Shown: positions 1 through 14,300 of the stretch, one piece after another | How positions within the stretch are numbered: the stretch's first letter is position 1 | Layout of the letters: each line of letters starts with the position of its first letter | DNA from: Taenia hydatigena | Taxonomy: Eukaryota; Platyhelminthes; Cestoda; Cyclophyllidea; Taeniidae | Assembly (NCBI GenBank): GCA_036345935.2 | Contig: JADWOT020000008.1 | Span: forward strand, 13,904,655 to 13,968,654 | DNA: 64,000 nt | Reading direction: 5' to 3' | The notes under the pieces: generated by a model | What the model was told of the DNA's origin: nothing | The model's database searches: none | The model's input: only the letters and a program-made list of their open reading frames with translations | Position numbers and translations under genes: made by a program

Positions 1-626
1 GCGTTGCTTGCGCGGGATGATCTTATCCGCGTTCCCACTCGGGTGTTGATGGCAGTAGTGGCAAAACCCAACCCCAAGGCGAGCTAGAACGTGGGCCAAG
101 CGCTTAGGCCAGCACCGCCCCTCATAGGCGGGCAAGCGGGCGGGCAGGTAGGCAAATGAACCAGCTATCTATCTAACCAACAGACCAGCCAGATAGGTGG
201 GTTGCATGATATTCACCTTCCCCTGCATAGAAACGACAACCAATCAAAAGCTGGAAGGGTAATGGCACAATCTGACGGAGTGCTTGCCTGAACAAAACAG
301 GGCAAAGCAAACACGCTCAGTAGGGAAACTGTCTTAAATAATCGCAAAAGGAATGGATGAATGGATTTGTAGATTTGGAGATAAATTTGCGAATACACCG
401 CCTTGAGGACAATTTTTTACATATGTTGTAGTCTCTGAGTCTGTTTTTATCCTTGTATACGACGACTGAGTTACGAATGTGCACTCGCACTAGACCTAAC
501 TACACTTTTAATCTGAAAATGCAACAGCGACTTTATGTCAGAAGTTCAAATATCCCAAAGAATCCATGTCAATGTTTAGTGCCCGATTCAAAAGCATACT
601 TACTCAAAGCAAATGTACAGTAGCTA

Positions 627-830
627 TGCGATTCATTGGTTGTTTGTTTGACTCTCGCTCTTGGTACCAGAGCAATTTGGAGCTCCGCAACTGTACTTCT
701 GTTGGGAGGAATGGCCTCCGGGCCATGCCAGTAGGCCCTTTCCCCTCCTAGCTCTTCTGTTCGTCAAAAATGTATATTTCGCCCAAGTATTATGCCTTCT
801 TTCGTCGTCAAAGAAGTTAGCAATAATAGG
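627..830 (+). repeat. Degenerate LTR-like (TRIM-type) repeat copy
   Basis: This stretch shares the core of the repeat family seen intact at 37.2-37.9 kb: a TTTGTTTG-like start, a block reading GGCCTCCGGGCCATGCCAGT (about 710-730), a TATATT tract, and a GCCTTCTTT block near the end. Both edges are worn and no target duplication is visible, so the borders are approximate. It is probably an old solo LTR. Confidence 0.45.
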
Positions 831-2931
831 AGGCTAAAGTTCCAATCTGAAAATCGGCTTTAGAGAAGCGCATATAGACAACTAGAGGAAGAATGGAAGA
901 AGGGAAAAGTTGGAAACAATTTCAATGACTGGCAAGTATTCGCACTCCGTTGAACCACCTAAAATATATCAATTTCACTTTTTTGCTGTTAGGACCAAAA
1001 ACTTAAACTATATTTCAGCTGAATTTTGGCAGAAAGGTGTTTTAACTACCCCTCTACTTAGTAAAAAATAGACCCACTCTTAAGCAAACTGGGTCAAAAA
1101 CCAAGTGAGATGGGGAAAAGTGTGGATGTTTTGTAAATTCCCCTTGATTTCATCTCATCGCCAAGGACGAGAACGGATCACAGACCATATAATGAAGGAT
1201 GGATCAAGTCCCGAAACTATGCGTCACTAGTAACTCATTTTGGAGAAGCATTTTTTTCATGGAAAACAAAATCGGAGTGAACGAAGAGAGGCCGACATTT
1301 TAGCCCAAATGGTATGGATATGAGGGAAGGAAGAAGGAAAGGGGGTAAGAAGAAGTGCGCATCAAATACTCAGTAAACGTTTACTGTATTCCATCCTATC
1401 CTACGATAAAAGAACAGATGGAGCAACCCTTTTCCACAGCTTAAAATAGGAATCAAGGATCAGTTTAAGCTTCTAGTAACTGTTCCTCGATCCCTCGATA
1501 AGCATATTTTAAACAACTCCGTTCTAACACACAGAGAAAGAACGACCAGAGTGACCAGCGAATTTTCGCATGATTGCATCCTATCGCAAGGTTACAGAAA
1601 GAACTATATTTTCTACCTACACGATGACCGTTTTCAAGAGAAAACGGTTTATTCAACTAATGTGAGCATGAAAACATGCATAGAAGAAAGAGAGCAGAAA
1701 AGTAAGCAAATGGTGGGCATTCACTCAATTCACGCCTACCACATGGCCGCGAAATAAGACATGGAAATTGTTTCTAATTAAAAAATAATTTTCCATTGCT
1801 GAAATGGGACGATGAGGAGGAAAGAAAGGGGATGAAAATAAGACAGATTGGACGGATCACCCACCTAGTAGAATGGGTAGCAACTGCTTTTACTGCTGCT
1901 GTTTCTGCTACCACTTTGTAGCACGCACATATAGGGAGGAATGAACACCAAAACAAATAGCAGACATTCGTGTGGGCAAAAACAGTGGCAGAAACGCAGA
2001 CAGAAGACGCAGCCGCTAATCGTCCGTCCTCTTGAAGATAAGTTCCACGCTTGCCAACTGATTATCCTTCCATGGCCGCCATACAATGCTGTCAAATTGG
2101 GAACCGAAAGTGGGCAATCGAAATGGACGAAAAGACTTTGATTGATGTGCTCGGCGAATTTTAGACACAATCGCGAAGAGCCCCACCAACCCAAGTTAGC
2201 GTGGATACAAATTATTTTAAAGATTGGTCACGTTTTTTAAGTTACCCAAAATGCTGCAACTGTTTCTTTAGACAATTCCGATTTCACAATTCTTCCGCTT
2301 TGCAAAACCATCAAAAGTGGGCAATAAAAATGGTAGATTCCTGTAGTTCTCCTTTTGAAAACCATGCAGACGTAGGCAAGGAAAAGGAAGGAAAGAGGGA
2401 AAGGAATATTCACGTTATCGCCAAAAGTGCAGGGCATAGGGAGAGCGCATAGATGCTTCTCGTAGAAGAAGCGCAGAATGATATCTTTAAGAAAACGGCA
2501 GTTGAATACGCGATCCTGCCTGTCATTCTTCCCCTCCCCCCCCCGTCCCCCCACCTCCCCCAATAAAGCGTGACTTAAGCCGCCTTCTCGCCTGCTTTAA
2601 ATCGGCTCAGTGATGCGGTTTAATGCAGTACAGTGCAGTAAGCCCTCTAGGCAAGCAAATCGGTAGCCTCTTTACAAAGCAATCCCTTTAGAAAGATGAA
2701 AATAAACTTGGTTACATCAGTTACCGATTCGCCGAAACCGTAGACTGGAAAGGAACATTTCTTTCGGTTACGGTTTACTAAGGGACTTTTATTCACCTTC
2801 ACAGACAACGTGACATTTAGGACTGGCAGTGGAGAAAACAGTAAAAGTTTCTTTGCGCTCCCTGACCCACTCCACTTCTGTTCCGCCGTAGATTAGTCAC
2901 CATGTACTGCACCTCGGTGATCCGAAGGCCC

Positions 2932-2951
2932 TCACTCAATCTGTTCGGCGC
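2932..2951 (-). CDS. Candidate terminal exon of the Rho GEF gene
   Basis: On the minus strand a good acceptor (TATTCCAG) ends just before position 2951. The preceding PH exon ends in phase 1 at 5322. Joined in that phase, this exon adds six residues (G-A-E-Q-I-E) and then TGA at 2932-2934. The phases agree, but so short a peptide cannot be confirmed by content. The alternative is that the exon starting at 5667 reads through to a stop at 5194. In a different phase this exon would stay open down to about 2817. Confidence 0.35.
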
Positions 2952-5321
2952 CTGGAATACGGCAAAAAGGGGCAAATTAGCAGGAAGGTGGAAACCCGCG
3001 TAAATTGTTCCCAAACGGGGCTCCAAGCATTGAAACTGGATTCCCATTCAGATCTGTTTCAGGCATGAGGAGCTAGAAGAATTCAATCAAACACGGAAAT
3101 CAGATTCTTTCCTTTTTTGTAGAGCCTCTTACAGCTCATAACGAGATCGTAAAAGAAAACTGGTGTCCAAGCGACTGTACAGTTAAAAGTAGTACATTTT
3201 CATGAAACCGTCTTAAAATTTAGGATGGAGTGATTTTACCAAAGGGACCACGAAAAGGGTATTTATGTCGATGAGACAAAAAACCATTTGGATCGTAGCG
3301 CAGCAAATGGAATGTGAAGGCATTTTTTCCAAAGATTCAGATCAAAATAATCAAGCAGAGATGGCATTCCTTTTGTTTATGTTAGAAGAAATGCCTTCAC
3401 ATCGGGAGGGAACATCAGTCGAAATTAAATGAGGAAATAGTTACCTTATTGCAGTTATACGATAGAAGAGGATACGTGGAGCTGGCCAAGGTCAAAATGA
3501 TTCGAGAGTAGAGGGAACTTCAAGCGAAGGAAATGGAGAAACAGTTAGAATCGAGAATCAGATGAGTACAAAGGATACATAAACTCTAGTAAATCTAAAA
3601 AAAATGAGCCCGCTAACTCGACATAAATCGCACCACTTCAAGAGGTCATTTCTGGTTCAGATACAGCAAATAAACGGCCTCGAAAAGCCGCAAAATTTGT
3701 CAAATAGTTCGATTAAAATCAGTTTTTAAAATTTGATGCATTTGAAATACAAATTAGTATTCACTAATTTAGAAAGAAAATGAAAAATGAAGCCGATTGC
3801 TTCTTGAACCCTCGCCAAAATCGATCAATTCCTAGTCTTGGCGATGGCAGCCCCCATCCCATCCAGTCGCCAAGACAAAGGAAAAAAGCCAAGCACTAGA
3901 AGAAAACGAGGCTTATACCAATCGTTCTGTTTTATAGTTCACGACAGACCAATTATTCATCCAGAAAGGGAAGTAGACAAGAAATAACGAAGAAACCACG
4001 ACAAGGATAGTACGCAAAGCTCAGTAATTTGTGGCCTGACTGATCTACATCAAATAGAGGAGGATGAAAGCACAAAAGAAAAATCTAAAGCACAGAGACT
4101 CACTCTTTTGGTGCTACCACTGACTCGGTTTCTATTCCTCCTATCCGCCTCCACTTTTCTTCATCTGAGCTTTTACAAAGCTCTTAATCACCCAAACAGC
4201 ACTGCCGTTATGAAGATCGAATCGTGACCCACAGAAGAAACAAGTATATCAACGGGGAAAAACGCACTTTGCAAAAAGAGCGCTAGATCAGACCTAAACT
4301 AGCAGCTTAAATTGGTATCAAGTCTCAACTACGGATGCCTTGAGACAGTGGTGAGAGGGTAGTCAGTGAGCGAATGAGTGAAGGAATAGAATGGGGAGTG
4401 AGTATGAATATTACAACAATGTCCGATAAAGCTGTCAACCATGCAGTACATTTGGGGATGAAAGTTGATGTCCAAATTTCTAGTGATGGAACTCGTGATG
4501 GCGTTAGTGCAACTACCGGGCAAAAGGAGTCACCTATGCGTATTGCAAAATGGTAGTTCACGAACAGAAAACTAGGTTGTGTTAATGTAAAAGCCAAATC
4601 CCTTTTTTCAATCGCTAAAGTATCATCAGCTTATCAAAAATTGACACCCACAACATTTTCACACTCAAAAGAGAGCACACGAGTTCCCTAAGGGCTCAAA
4701 AAGACCTCGAGAAGATGGCGCAATTACGCGCGTGTGAGAATGTGTGAGGGACGAAACCATTCTCGCATCGCATCTGCGTTCAATGAGCGCATGAGAGGGC
4801 GCAGGGGGAGGGAGGAGGGAACGGAAAAGAAGGGGAAAAAACCCGACCCCCGTTAACTCTTCATTTGGTTGGCCGAACCGGCAAAGCACTTCAATACACA
4901 CAATGCAAAACACGGCGCTCCTGCCTGCCTAGTTGCCTGTCTCACTGGCACTGCATTCATACCGATGGGCTTCGGACTAATTAATCCATTCGAGTAAGCG
5001 CAAAAAAGTGTTAACTAAGTAGCTGTGCTGATCCAGAGTTGGGAAAGCAATGCAGTAATATAACTGGTGGGATTCTTTGATGTAAGATAACGGATATGTC
5101 TCCGCTGATCTGTAGCCTGCTCATTCTAGCGAAATCACCGTAAAAAATACAACGGCTCCCTTTAATTAACTGTGTCACATATGAGTGACAATGCTAGCAA
5201 ACTCGTTGAGATTGTTCGCACCGATTAAACTTCTCGACTGACAACTTTATTATGCCCCTAGAGACCATTTCAATGTTAAAAAGAAGGTAAGAAAACGACG
5301 TGCCCCATTCTCTCTCGCCAC

Positions 5322-8300
5322 CGGCAAATCGTGTGGGATCCTCTAGCGCCATGAGGAGTTGCTGTTGCATGCGTTGGATGTCGCGCAGATGCACCACCCA
5401 GGCAGAGCGTGTGGCGACAGTTTGAGGATCAATGATGTAGATAACATCACGACCTGGTGTCTGGTCCCACAGCGCAAAGCGTAGATCGTCCGAAGCCGCA
5501 AATTCAAGGACTGAACGCACCGACGACCAATCAGTGCCAGCGTACTGTTCGCTCCCCGGTACCGCCGCCGCTCCCGCTGCTCCCGGCGGTGCCGCATCTG
5601 CTACTCCTGCTCCTGTAGCTCCCATCGTAGCTGGCTCAGATGTGAAGGTGCACATAAACCAATGCGGCTGTAAGGGACAAGAAGAGGCTGGTTGAAAAAT
5701 TGTCAATCTAGCTAACTGAGACTGAGTTCTTAGCCATTTTCCAATCGCATTCAATTTAATCAACTGGAAAGTCTGATACCCTTCGTCGGAATCATTCGTA
5801 CCATTTTTGAGGAGTGTATCAATTTGAATAGTGTTGGTAGAAAGTGAACATATGGTGGTGCTCAAACTTTGTTGGGTATGCTCCAGTAACAAGATTTGTT
5901 AGTCCCGTTGACATGGGAAACGTTCAAAACAAAGCAGGACTTATAGTTTTACATACGTACGGTACGGTAACAATGAACCTTATTGTCGATGAAAGTGGAG
6001 ACCATGAGCGCCCAATGGGACAGCTGGATGGCAGACCGCAGTAAGGGACTAGATTTAATAGTGTAAACGTTACAGCATGCATATTGGTTCTGATCACGGC
6101 GACCAAGTCACATTAGTCATTCCTTCGATCAAATTCTCAGTGTGTAAAACGCCTCCCCCGTCCTGGACGCCTGATTGACCTGTGATCCATCGTGAAATTT
6201 CAAGGGAGGCAACCTTTTCTGTGGGATCGATGGACGTAAATTGTGGATGCCACCATACCTCTCATCGCAGTGTGTGTACATAACATCGTAGCGACTGGGA
6301 AACATTAATACCCCTTCCTCTCATCTCAGACCACACCTCATGTGGGTACCATTTGTTTTGATCCCTAAGGGAGTACTTCAAAGATTATCATTTAATTGAC
6401 ACAAAACTTTCCATAGCAAAGTTTCGTGAATGCTATTTCAACGGTGAGATGAGTTTGCAAACTCAGTAGGGAACTGTGTAAAAAGTTAACTCAATCGAAG
6501 CTCCTCGAAATTCATTCATACTCTCTCCTCTGATCCCCCAAACCCCAATTAGACCTGAATGGCCTTCATGGGAACGGAGCGGGTCGTTCCAACGCTGAAC
6601 AAATCCTCAACTTTTGAAGATACTCCACTCATCCCTGATCACTGATTTATTGACCACGAAGTTACTGGTAGATTTCCCTTCAAATTACCAAAATAGAGCC
6701 GATATTGGGCCCTTGTCATCTCTACCTGATGAACTGAACCTCACATTTGATTTGAATAAACACCAGCATAAACACATGCACATAAATATTGGCGCAGTAC
6801 ATCTGCATGATGAAGTTAGGTTCTAAAAGAAAATCGACTGCTAAAAACCACAAAAGGCATTATATTTAAGCTACTACCGTCATAAAACCAAAAAAATTCG
6901 CAATTATATTCAGACCAAGTAAATTCTACACCCTTTTTGATGTGGTTAACCCAACCAACCTGTCTACAATTCGATCAGGACAAGCCAACGAACAAGTCAC
7001 ACATATGTAACGCCAGCTGCGACTGCATTAGATCCAAGTTGTGTATCACTGGTGGTACCACCGTAACAGAACCACTCTTGTCTAAACTTTACATCCAACT
7101 ACACGGGCGCCTTACTTCTCGCATTTTTGGCTCCCTTTTTGATGCTATGCCTATGGCCTTCAGAGATGGCTTATAGCGCCGTATCATAGTGGCAACAGAA
7201 CGTAAAAAGCCTTAATTTAGAAGGTGAAAGTGGAGGCGCTGTGTAAGCTGACTTTAGCCACATCGATATCTACTGACCAAAGACAATAAGCCTTACTAAA
7301 TGAGTTCCAGGGAAAAAATTAAACACAGGTGCTGGGTGCTTATAAACAAACCATATAATGCTACCAGGAATGATGATAACAAAATTTTTACGCTGGAGGC
7401 GTCATTCACTGCATAAAACCATGATCTCGACAATTAAACCCCATCCTCACACTCCGAGGGTTTTATTGTTCTAACAAAAAAAAATATATTCGATATGCAT
7501 TTTACAGTTCTAACTCAAAAAAGCTATCAATGACGCACGATCGGGTGCCAATCGGATTTCAAAAACGGAGGAAGGTGTCACACCGCACACCTGTAAAACC
7601 GATAGAAAACGAGTTAGCTCATCAGGCCATCTATTTGCGCTTCAAAACTATTTCAACGAGTCTAAATAGCTGAACCAATGTTGTTTGGCTTACATTAGAC
7701 GGCTAGCAGTACGAATATGTATTTTTAAAAGCAGTCAGGCGCCTAGCTGTTGGCGCAGAAGCGCTCCAGAATAACACGTAGTCAATACTGACGGTGAATG
7801 AGAAAATCGCAACAAAACATAGTGAAACCATACACACATGCGCACAACGAAATGTAGAAAACCTCGTCAGTTGGTTGGCTTTGCGACTCAAACATAGCCT
7901 ACAACTCACCTCAAACTTCATCTTGTTAACATTGACAGCAGCCCTGAATTGATAAGTCGATTGCGCAAAGGCGTCTGCACTTGTCCCCTTCCGTTTGGCT
8001 TTCACCTCCTCCGTTACCAGGAGCATACGGTCGAAGAGGAAGAGTCGCGAGACAACAAACTTCTGGCCACCAGGGAGTAACGGCGGTGGTGGCTGCGTTT
8101 GGAATACTTCTCCCACCTCCAATGAGCTTCTACTTTTCTGGTGTGGCGGTGGAGGTGGGGGTGGTAGAGGAACAGTTGAAGCATTAGGCAAGGATGATAC
8201 AGTCTCGTTGGTGGTGAAATTCACTGGGCCGGTGTCGGTGGGAGCGGCAACGGTGGTGGTAGTGTTAGTGGCAGTAGGCATCTCTGTCTCTTCTTCGGGT

Positions 8301-11300
8301 GTGGAGGAAGATTGGAGATGCAGTTTGGTGAGGAGGGAGAGGCCAGAGGAGTTGCGCGAGGCTGGATTAGAGGGCAGAACGTTGAGAGCTTTGGCATAGG
8401 AGCGCAGCGCTTCAGCCAACTCCGAGCGGGACAGCGAGGCAACCAGAAGGTCTCCGCGAATGCGCAGAGTTCCCAAGGCGGTTATAACCCCTGGGAATCC
8501 ATCAATTCGGGCCGCCTGCAAGTTTGAAAAGAAAACAAAAACTAGAATAGCCCACACGTATCCTACATTGAGTGCTTTTATCTAAATTCATTTATCAGTA
8601 CAATCTCCCTTAGATTCCTCCTTAGAGGCAAGGGATTTTGTACTAATAATTGAATTTAGATAAAAGCATCGCTCTGAGAGAGGACTTCGATCTAACCATG
8701 CTAAGAGGTCTGAGATATGACCATGGAGCAGAGCGGTCAGTTGATTCGAAAACAGCTGGTGCAAAGAAATCACCCGGCGTTCATTGTCATCCAATGGCTG
8801 TTGATGAAGCCCGCCTGGTAAGCTACAACGACGTTACCTTCCCCCTTGATGCAGGTGAAAACCAATCGCCTCAACATCGTTTCCGCTGAACATTACTAAA
8901 TGTCGTTTTTGGTAAGTCGACTCCCAATTAATGACGCGTAATTCTACATGAGCAAGAACAGAGGAATTTTATAGTGGATGTATCTAGCTTCGACCACTTC
9001 AGCATGCGAATCAATCTTTAAAGCACTTCTGGGCAATGCACTCCGCTACGGCCCTTTATCTGCAGACAATTAAAATCTTAAGAAGCTTTTGCAGCCTTAA
9101 AACTGGAATAAAAGCGGTTTGTAAAGCAGACGAACTCGAACGAAATGCATTGGCTTCAGCCAACACTCCATGATGTGAGATTTCAAAGAGGACTGATCCA
9201 CATCAACGAATCCACTTCACCAGTTCTTACTGTTTGGTTGAAGACATTGCAGCGGGTCTATACCGAATGGTGGATTAATTGTTCTTGCCCTCTGAGAGCT
9301 ACCCAGTGAAGAAACTACCCTGGCGCATTGGTCCACGGTTGAGATGTGGTAAAAACGCTTCCCAACTGATTAAGGCAACACTTTTCCAACTATCTGATCA
9401 TCTTTTTTTATGAATACAGTTTCACAAATCACCTATTTCTTCTTAACATTTGCAAAAACAAAGTCCCATTTTAATCCTTCATTACATTCATTTCCTCAGT
9501 ATTCGCAAAAAGGCTAAGTTTAGGCAACTCGCTCCCAATGGAAGGAAGGTTTCGAAGTATGAAGTCGGTCTTCAGTTCTTAAATGATTACAACGAGGATC
9601 ATTCGAAGCAACCGTGAAAAATGTGAGATTCCACCTCAGCACACACGCAAATACAGTAACTATTCCTGTCGTTTAGGTTTCATCAGGCCAAAGTAGGCAC
9701 TGCTGTCAAGTGAATTTATCAAGTGGGAATGGAAAAAAATCATAAAACTACATGAACTCGTACCAGTACTTAACATTTAACACAAGACCAATTAGGGCCC
9801 AAACGAATTTCTTTGCAAGCAATTTTAAAGAATAGTAAATTGAACCGTGTGAAAGTGGAATGCGAGAAGTCGTAGGTGGATGGCTTCTTGCTCAACATCA
9901 GTTTTGCATCTTTGGCAAATAAAAAAGGGAGAACCGCCAAATTCAAAGGAATGAGTGGAGATCTGACGGAATCCAGCAATGCTTCGACGCCAACATGCAC
10001 CACATCGTTGCTGCGGTCGCAACCAGCGCATCTGCTCCAACCTCGAAGCTCAGCACCACAGATAGTGGTCGGAAATTGTTTGTTTTTTTTTCGTTTCTGA
10101 CAAGCATTACCTCAAAAGCACAACTCTTTGGCTTTTCCTTTGAGACACCGTTACCGAAAAAGTTAGTGAAGAGGTCTACATTGTGCCGCCAAACAGGCAT
10201 GGAACACCCCAAGAATTGTTTTTGACTTAGAGTGGATACCGAGCACAAAGTAAAATACGACAGACTAGTGGATAGCGGTCCATAGCATCATAAACAGCAA
10301 CAATGGTACTGTGAAAGGCGCCACAAACGCATATTTATATCCATGCGAATTCCATATGCATAAAAGAATGCCCATTGGAAAGAGCAGTTCTGACCCATTC
10401 CCCTTCAGGTTTCACACTACTTTGTGCTAAATCTCCACTCAAAAGGAAGGCTCCACGTGAGAGTGGCGGTGACAATTTATGTGTGTGTGATCTTGTTGTC
10501 ACGTCTATCACACACATAAACATACGCACGACTATAAAAACTGGCGTGCATTCCAGAATATTCACAAGAGGGTAGAAAGAATAGAAGCAACACCGCCACA
10601 TACACAAATAGACGGTGCTGCTGCCGGTGCCGTTAGGTTCCTGTTAGCCAACACGATCGCTACCAGAGTCGCCGACGTAAGTCAAACAAGCCGATCCACA
10701 AAACCAAATGCTCGATTTACAGTTCTGTTCCGTTAAAAGCTATTCTTTTCAAAACAAGGTGATCATCCTCAGACCGAGAAAACGCTGCCTTTACAGACCC
10801 CAATCAATTTGTTTGGGGCATACAATCTGGCGCAACAACTGTCAGAAAGTGAAAAACGATTACATGGTTCACACATTTGTGATATTGGCAGGAAAATGTT
10901 AAAAATTGTGCCAATTTTAATGCGCTCTCCCATAGTTATTTTCGAATTGCACTCGCACCGAGATCAAAGCAAGTGACTGTGAATAATCAGCCAGATTTGA
11001 TGGTGATTTTAATTTAAATCAGAACCAAGATTTATCCTTTTTTAATTATTTAAGCAAATCGATTATTCAGTAATGCTAACTACCCTTTCAGTGCTCCTGG
11101 CATTAATGAGTGTGACATTTTGTTCCAGGACGTGTACCGATTACAGGGTACTGATCATCCAGAATCCGGAGTCTCTTGAAGTACTAAATCGCTGAAATAA
11201 ACGGCGATCAGTTACGTTTGGGTTTCACAAAGACCATGCCTCCAAAAAAATGCTGTTTTTTGTTCTGACGAACGAACTTGTGGACTTGGTAGTTAAGGCT

Positions 11301-14300
11301 GACTTCAATGGGGAATCCAGGGCTTACTGTTGTTTGTCATTTGATGACAATCGACAGAGAGAATACGAGTCGACACATTAACAGGCCATTTTTACCAGTT
11401 GTCTTGACAGCGTCAGATGATCGGCATTTCTATTTGCGCCAAAAATTCCCCGAAGAAGAAGCATGAACTTTCAATACAATAACGTCCTCAAAGACCAAAC
11501 CCGTTCTACCTGAAGGAAGGGAAGAAATCCTTAGGCCCAATGGGCTATTGAAAAGGTCAATTTTTGCTTCCACCGATCACCAATATCCCAACAGTGTGAC
11601 CCCACTAACCCGTACTTTAAAAGCACAAGGCAACACGCATCTGTATCTCTTAAGGACGAATGGACTTTTCACCGAATACGAGTTATTACTCCCTCTCTTT
11701 CCTCTGGGGCAAGAGCCAAAATAAATTGTTAGTCCAAAGAAAACCTATAAGCATAGCCACATTGGAGTATGTTACAGTATAAACGATGGGTTACAGCATT
11801 TTTTAGGGGATGAAAACTTACTTTAGAGGAGTACAAGGGATCCGTTAAGCTACTGCTTGACTTCACACAAAAAAAGGTCGCGTCATCATCTTACCAGCTT
11901 CGATTGGATCAGGAATACGTCTCTGTGGTTCGGCGAATAAAATTCACCAACTTTCACCTACCGGAAGAATAGTTTAAAAGCCTATTCTCAGTTCAGTAGT
12001 AATTGCATCTTCTACCCGTAGTGGATTCTACCGCTTAGGCCAGTAGCCCCACTCCCTTCCCGAGAGTGGTTCGCTCCGAGACTCGCTAAATAACAACACA
12101 GAGGAGAGAAATGACTTCTCATGGTGTGTGAAATAGACATAGTCGACTCTTGCCTTTCCGTAATCACTTTATTTTCTGCTGATTGAGCATGTCAAGGCGG
12201 TTTGACCTCAATCAATTTGACAGCAAAATCGATAAAAATGGAAGCGACAAATCGAGACAATTTTTTGAACATGGACACGAGAGCAAAAAATCAGTTCATC
12301 TTCCCCCGTTTTTCCTCCTCTCGAAATCCCGAAAAAGTACAAATACAGGACCAAAGTGCAGTCATCGAGAACGAGATCGCACTCGTCAGGTAGAATGATG
12401 AATTACTCAGAACGGGGAAACGTGTTGAAAGAAAGAGAGAGGTGGTTTGTACCTTCGACATAAAAAAACCCCACCCAATTGCACTGTATTGCCTCGTCTA
12501 CGACTGAAAGAAGTAAAAGTATGCGCCCACTGGTTACTGCTACTGCCACCGCCAATACTACTGCTGTTTCTGATGGTGCTATTTTTGGATTTATTTACCA
12601 AGGCAGTGCCAAGCAAAGGGGAACGAAAAGGGGTGAAGAAGTAGGTGGGGAGAGGGGAGAAAGAACGGGATGGCTAGTCAACCGGCCAACCGTGGGAAAT
12701 GGAGTGATGATGCGAGGCTCTCATCAAGATTTAACACGCCCGCGCACCAACACCCACACATACGCAAACACCGCGCTCAAATTTAATGAAGGCGCGGAAC
12801 TAAAGACGCTTTGCCTTGTCGCTATGGTGCTACATGAGGGGAAGGATTCCAAATATTCAGAAAAAGTAATGAGATGTCGCAACATACTCATGTTCATCAA
12901 CAACTATCTGGCGTATGTTTTCGTCACTTCAGGTGAACGTGTAACAGTTCAGCGTTCAGAGTGCTGAAGAGGTTTTCTCCTACTGCATTGATAGGGCACA
13001 GGAAATTTCCGTTGGAGTTGATGGGAGTCTGGAGATTATGATTGGAAGTCACCACACCTATTCATCTATCAGTCGTTTATTCAACTCTGACTGAAGGAAG
13101 AAATTATGTTCTGATATGACGCCGGAAGAGAGAAGCACCATCCATATCGTGACACCTCCGCCCGTCCGTCTGTCAAGGAGTCATCTCACAAGAAATGGCG
13201 TAAACTACCCACCAACAGGAAAGGGCTAATGTTGGAAGTTGAAATGATATTTTTGTTGTATTTTCAATAACAAAGGAAAGGAACTATCCATCTGTAACTG
13301 AAAATGCCGTCAATTTTACTAACGCAAAAAGATTAGTAAGTATCTAAACGTCAAAGAACGATTCACCCTGTTCTTTTTAGACAACGAAGCAACGTCCCTC
13401 TGTATCGCTAGAATGGGAGATTTTGACCAACACAGGTGTGAGGAGGAACGTTTGAAGAGTCAAGGAAATGGAGAGACCGGGGCACTTATTTGTCCACTGA
13501 TCGATAATAAGGGGACGAAAGTTAGCGGTTTAATGATAGTGAAGAGAAGGGATGATAGTTTACCATGAGACGACAGAGTAAAATGGAACAGACTATGACT
13601 CCACTGCCATTGGCAAGTCATTATCTATCATCCGAAAATCGCAAGCATAAACTTTCTGCACATTCAATAATACAAATGGCCAAAAACGGATTTCCCGCAC
13701 CTATTCGTGTTACCACCAATGCCAAGAGAATGAAAAATCCACCTCTTCCTCCGGACTTGAAAAAAGAAATTCTCTGTCAGAAAAGCAAGTGTCAACTCTG
13801 TCACTGCGTAGTATCGTTTTGCTGCAGCTGAATTTAATTTCACGCGACCACATGAAGAGCACCTGACGTAGGACTTGATTCCATTGAGTAAGACAGGGAG
13901 GGAATGACAGCACACTAGCTAATCGCCTAAGGTACGTCCTTTACTCTCTTTTATAAACATCTGTACTCATTTCAAATCCGCCAGCATACGTGTACAATAT
14001 ACGATCAGGAAATCTCGATTCGTTTCGCTTCAACAAAAGGTCTCCAAGGCGATTCAAGGTAGTTTCCCCTATTCTCGATGACCTGATAAGTTCTGGACAA
14101 AAATTACGATCCTACACAATGAATAGAAAGCTTGAGAAACCACAGTGATAAAAAGGCCTCAAAAGCAGTTGGTACTGCTCCGACAATGGGAAAATACAGC
14201 AAGAACTCCTTAACAAGCCAGAGTAGAACACGCGTCAGTGTATGTTGATGTTTGCACTAGTAATGCGAGCCCTGCCCAAGAGCCATCAACCTGACGGCAT

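Larger units (their letters stand above)
1..5321. other. Gene-poor flank downstream of the Rho GEF
   Basis: No open frame here has a recognisable product. The minus strand probably carries the 3' part of the Rho GEF gene, with a candidate terminal exon near 2932-2951. A worn LTR-like repeat lies near 627-830. A C-run of about 30 pyrimidines near 2527-2560 and a G-rich run near 4800-4830 are low-complexity. The rest is AT-rich noncoding sequence in which I see nothing further. Confidence 0.5.

Noticed and set aside
7995..8399. 134-codon plus-strand frame rich in Gly and Val
   Set aside because: It is the antisense of the Rho GEF PH exon, whose Pro/Thr-rich minus-strand reading is supported by splice sites and homology.
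12479..12967. 162-codon open frame on the plus strand
   Set aside because: About this length is expected by chance in six frames of 64 kb. It lies inside the Rho GEF intron, begins in low-complexity Thr/Ala codons, and shows no domain or splice partner.
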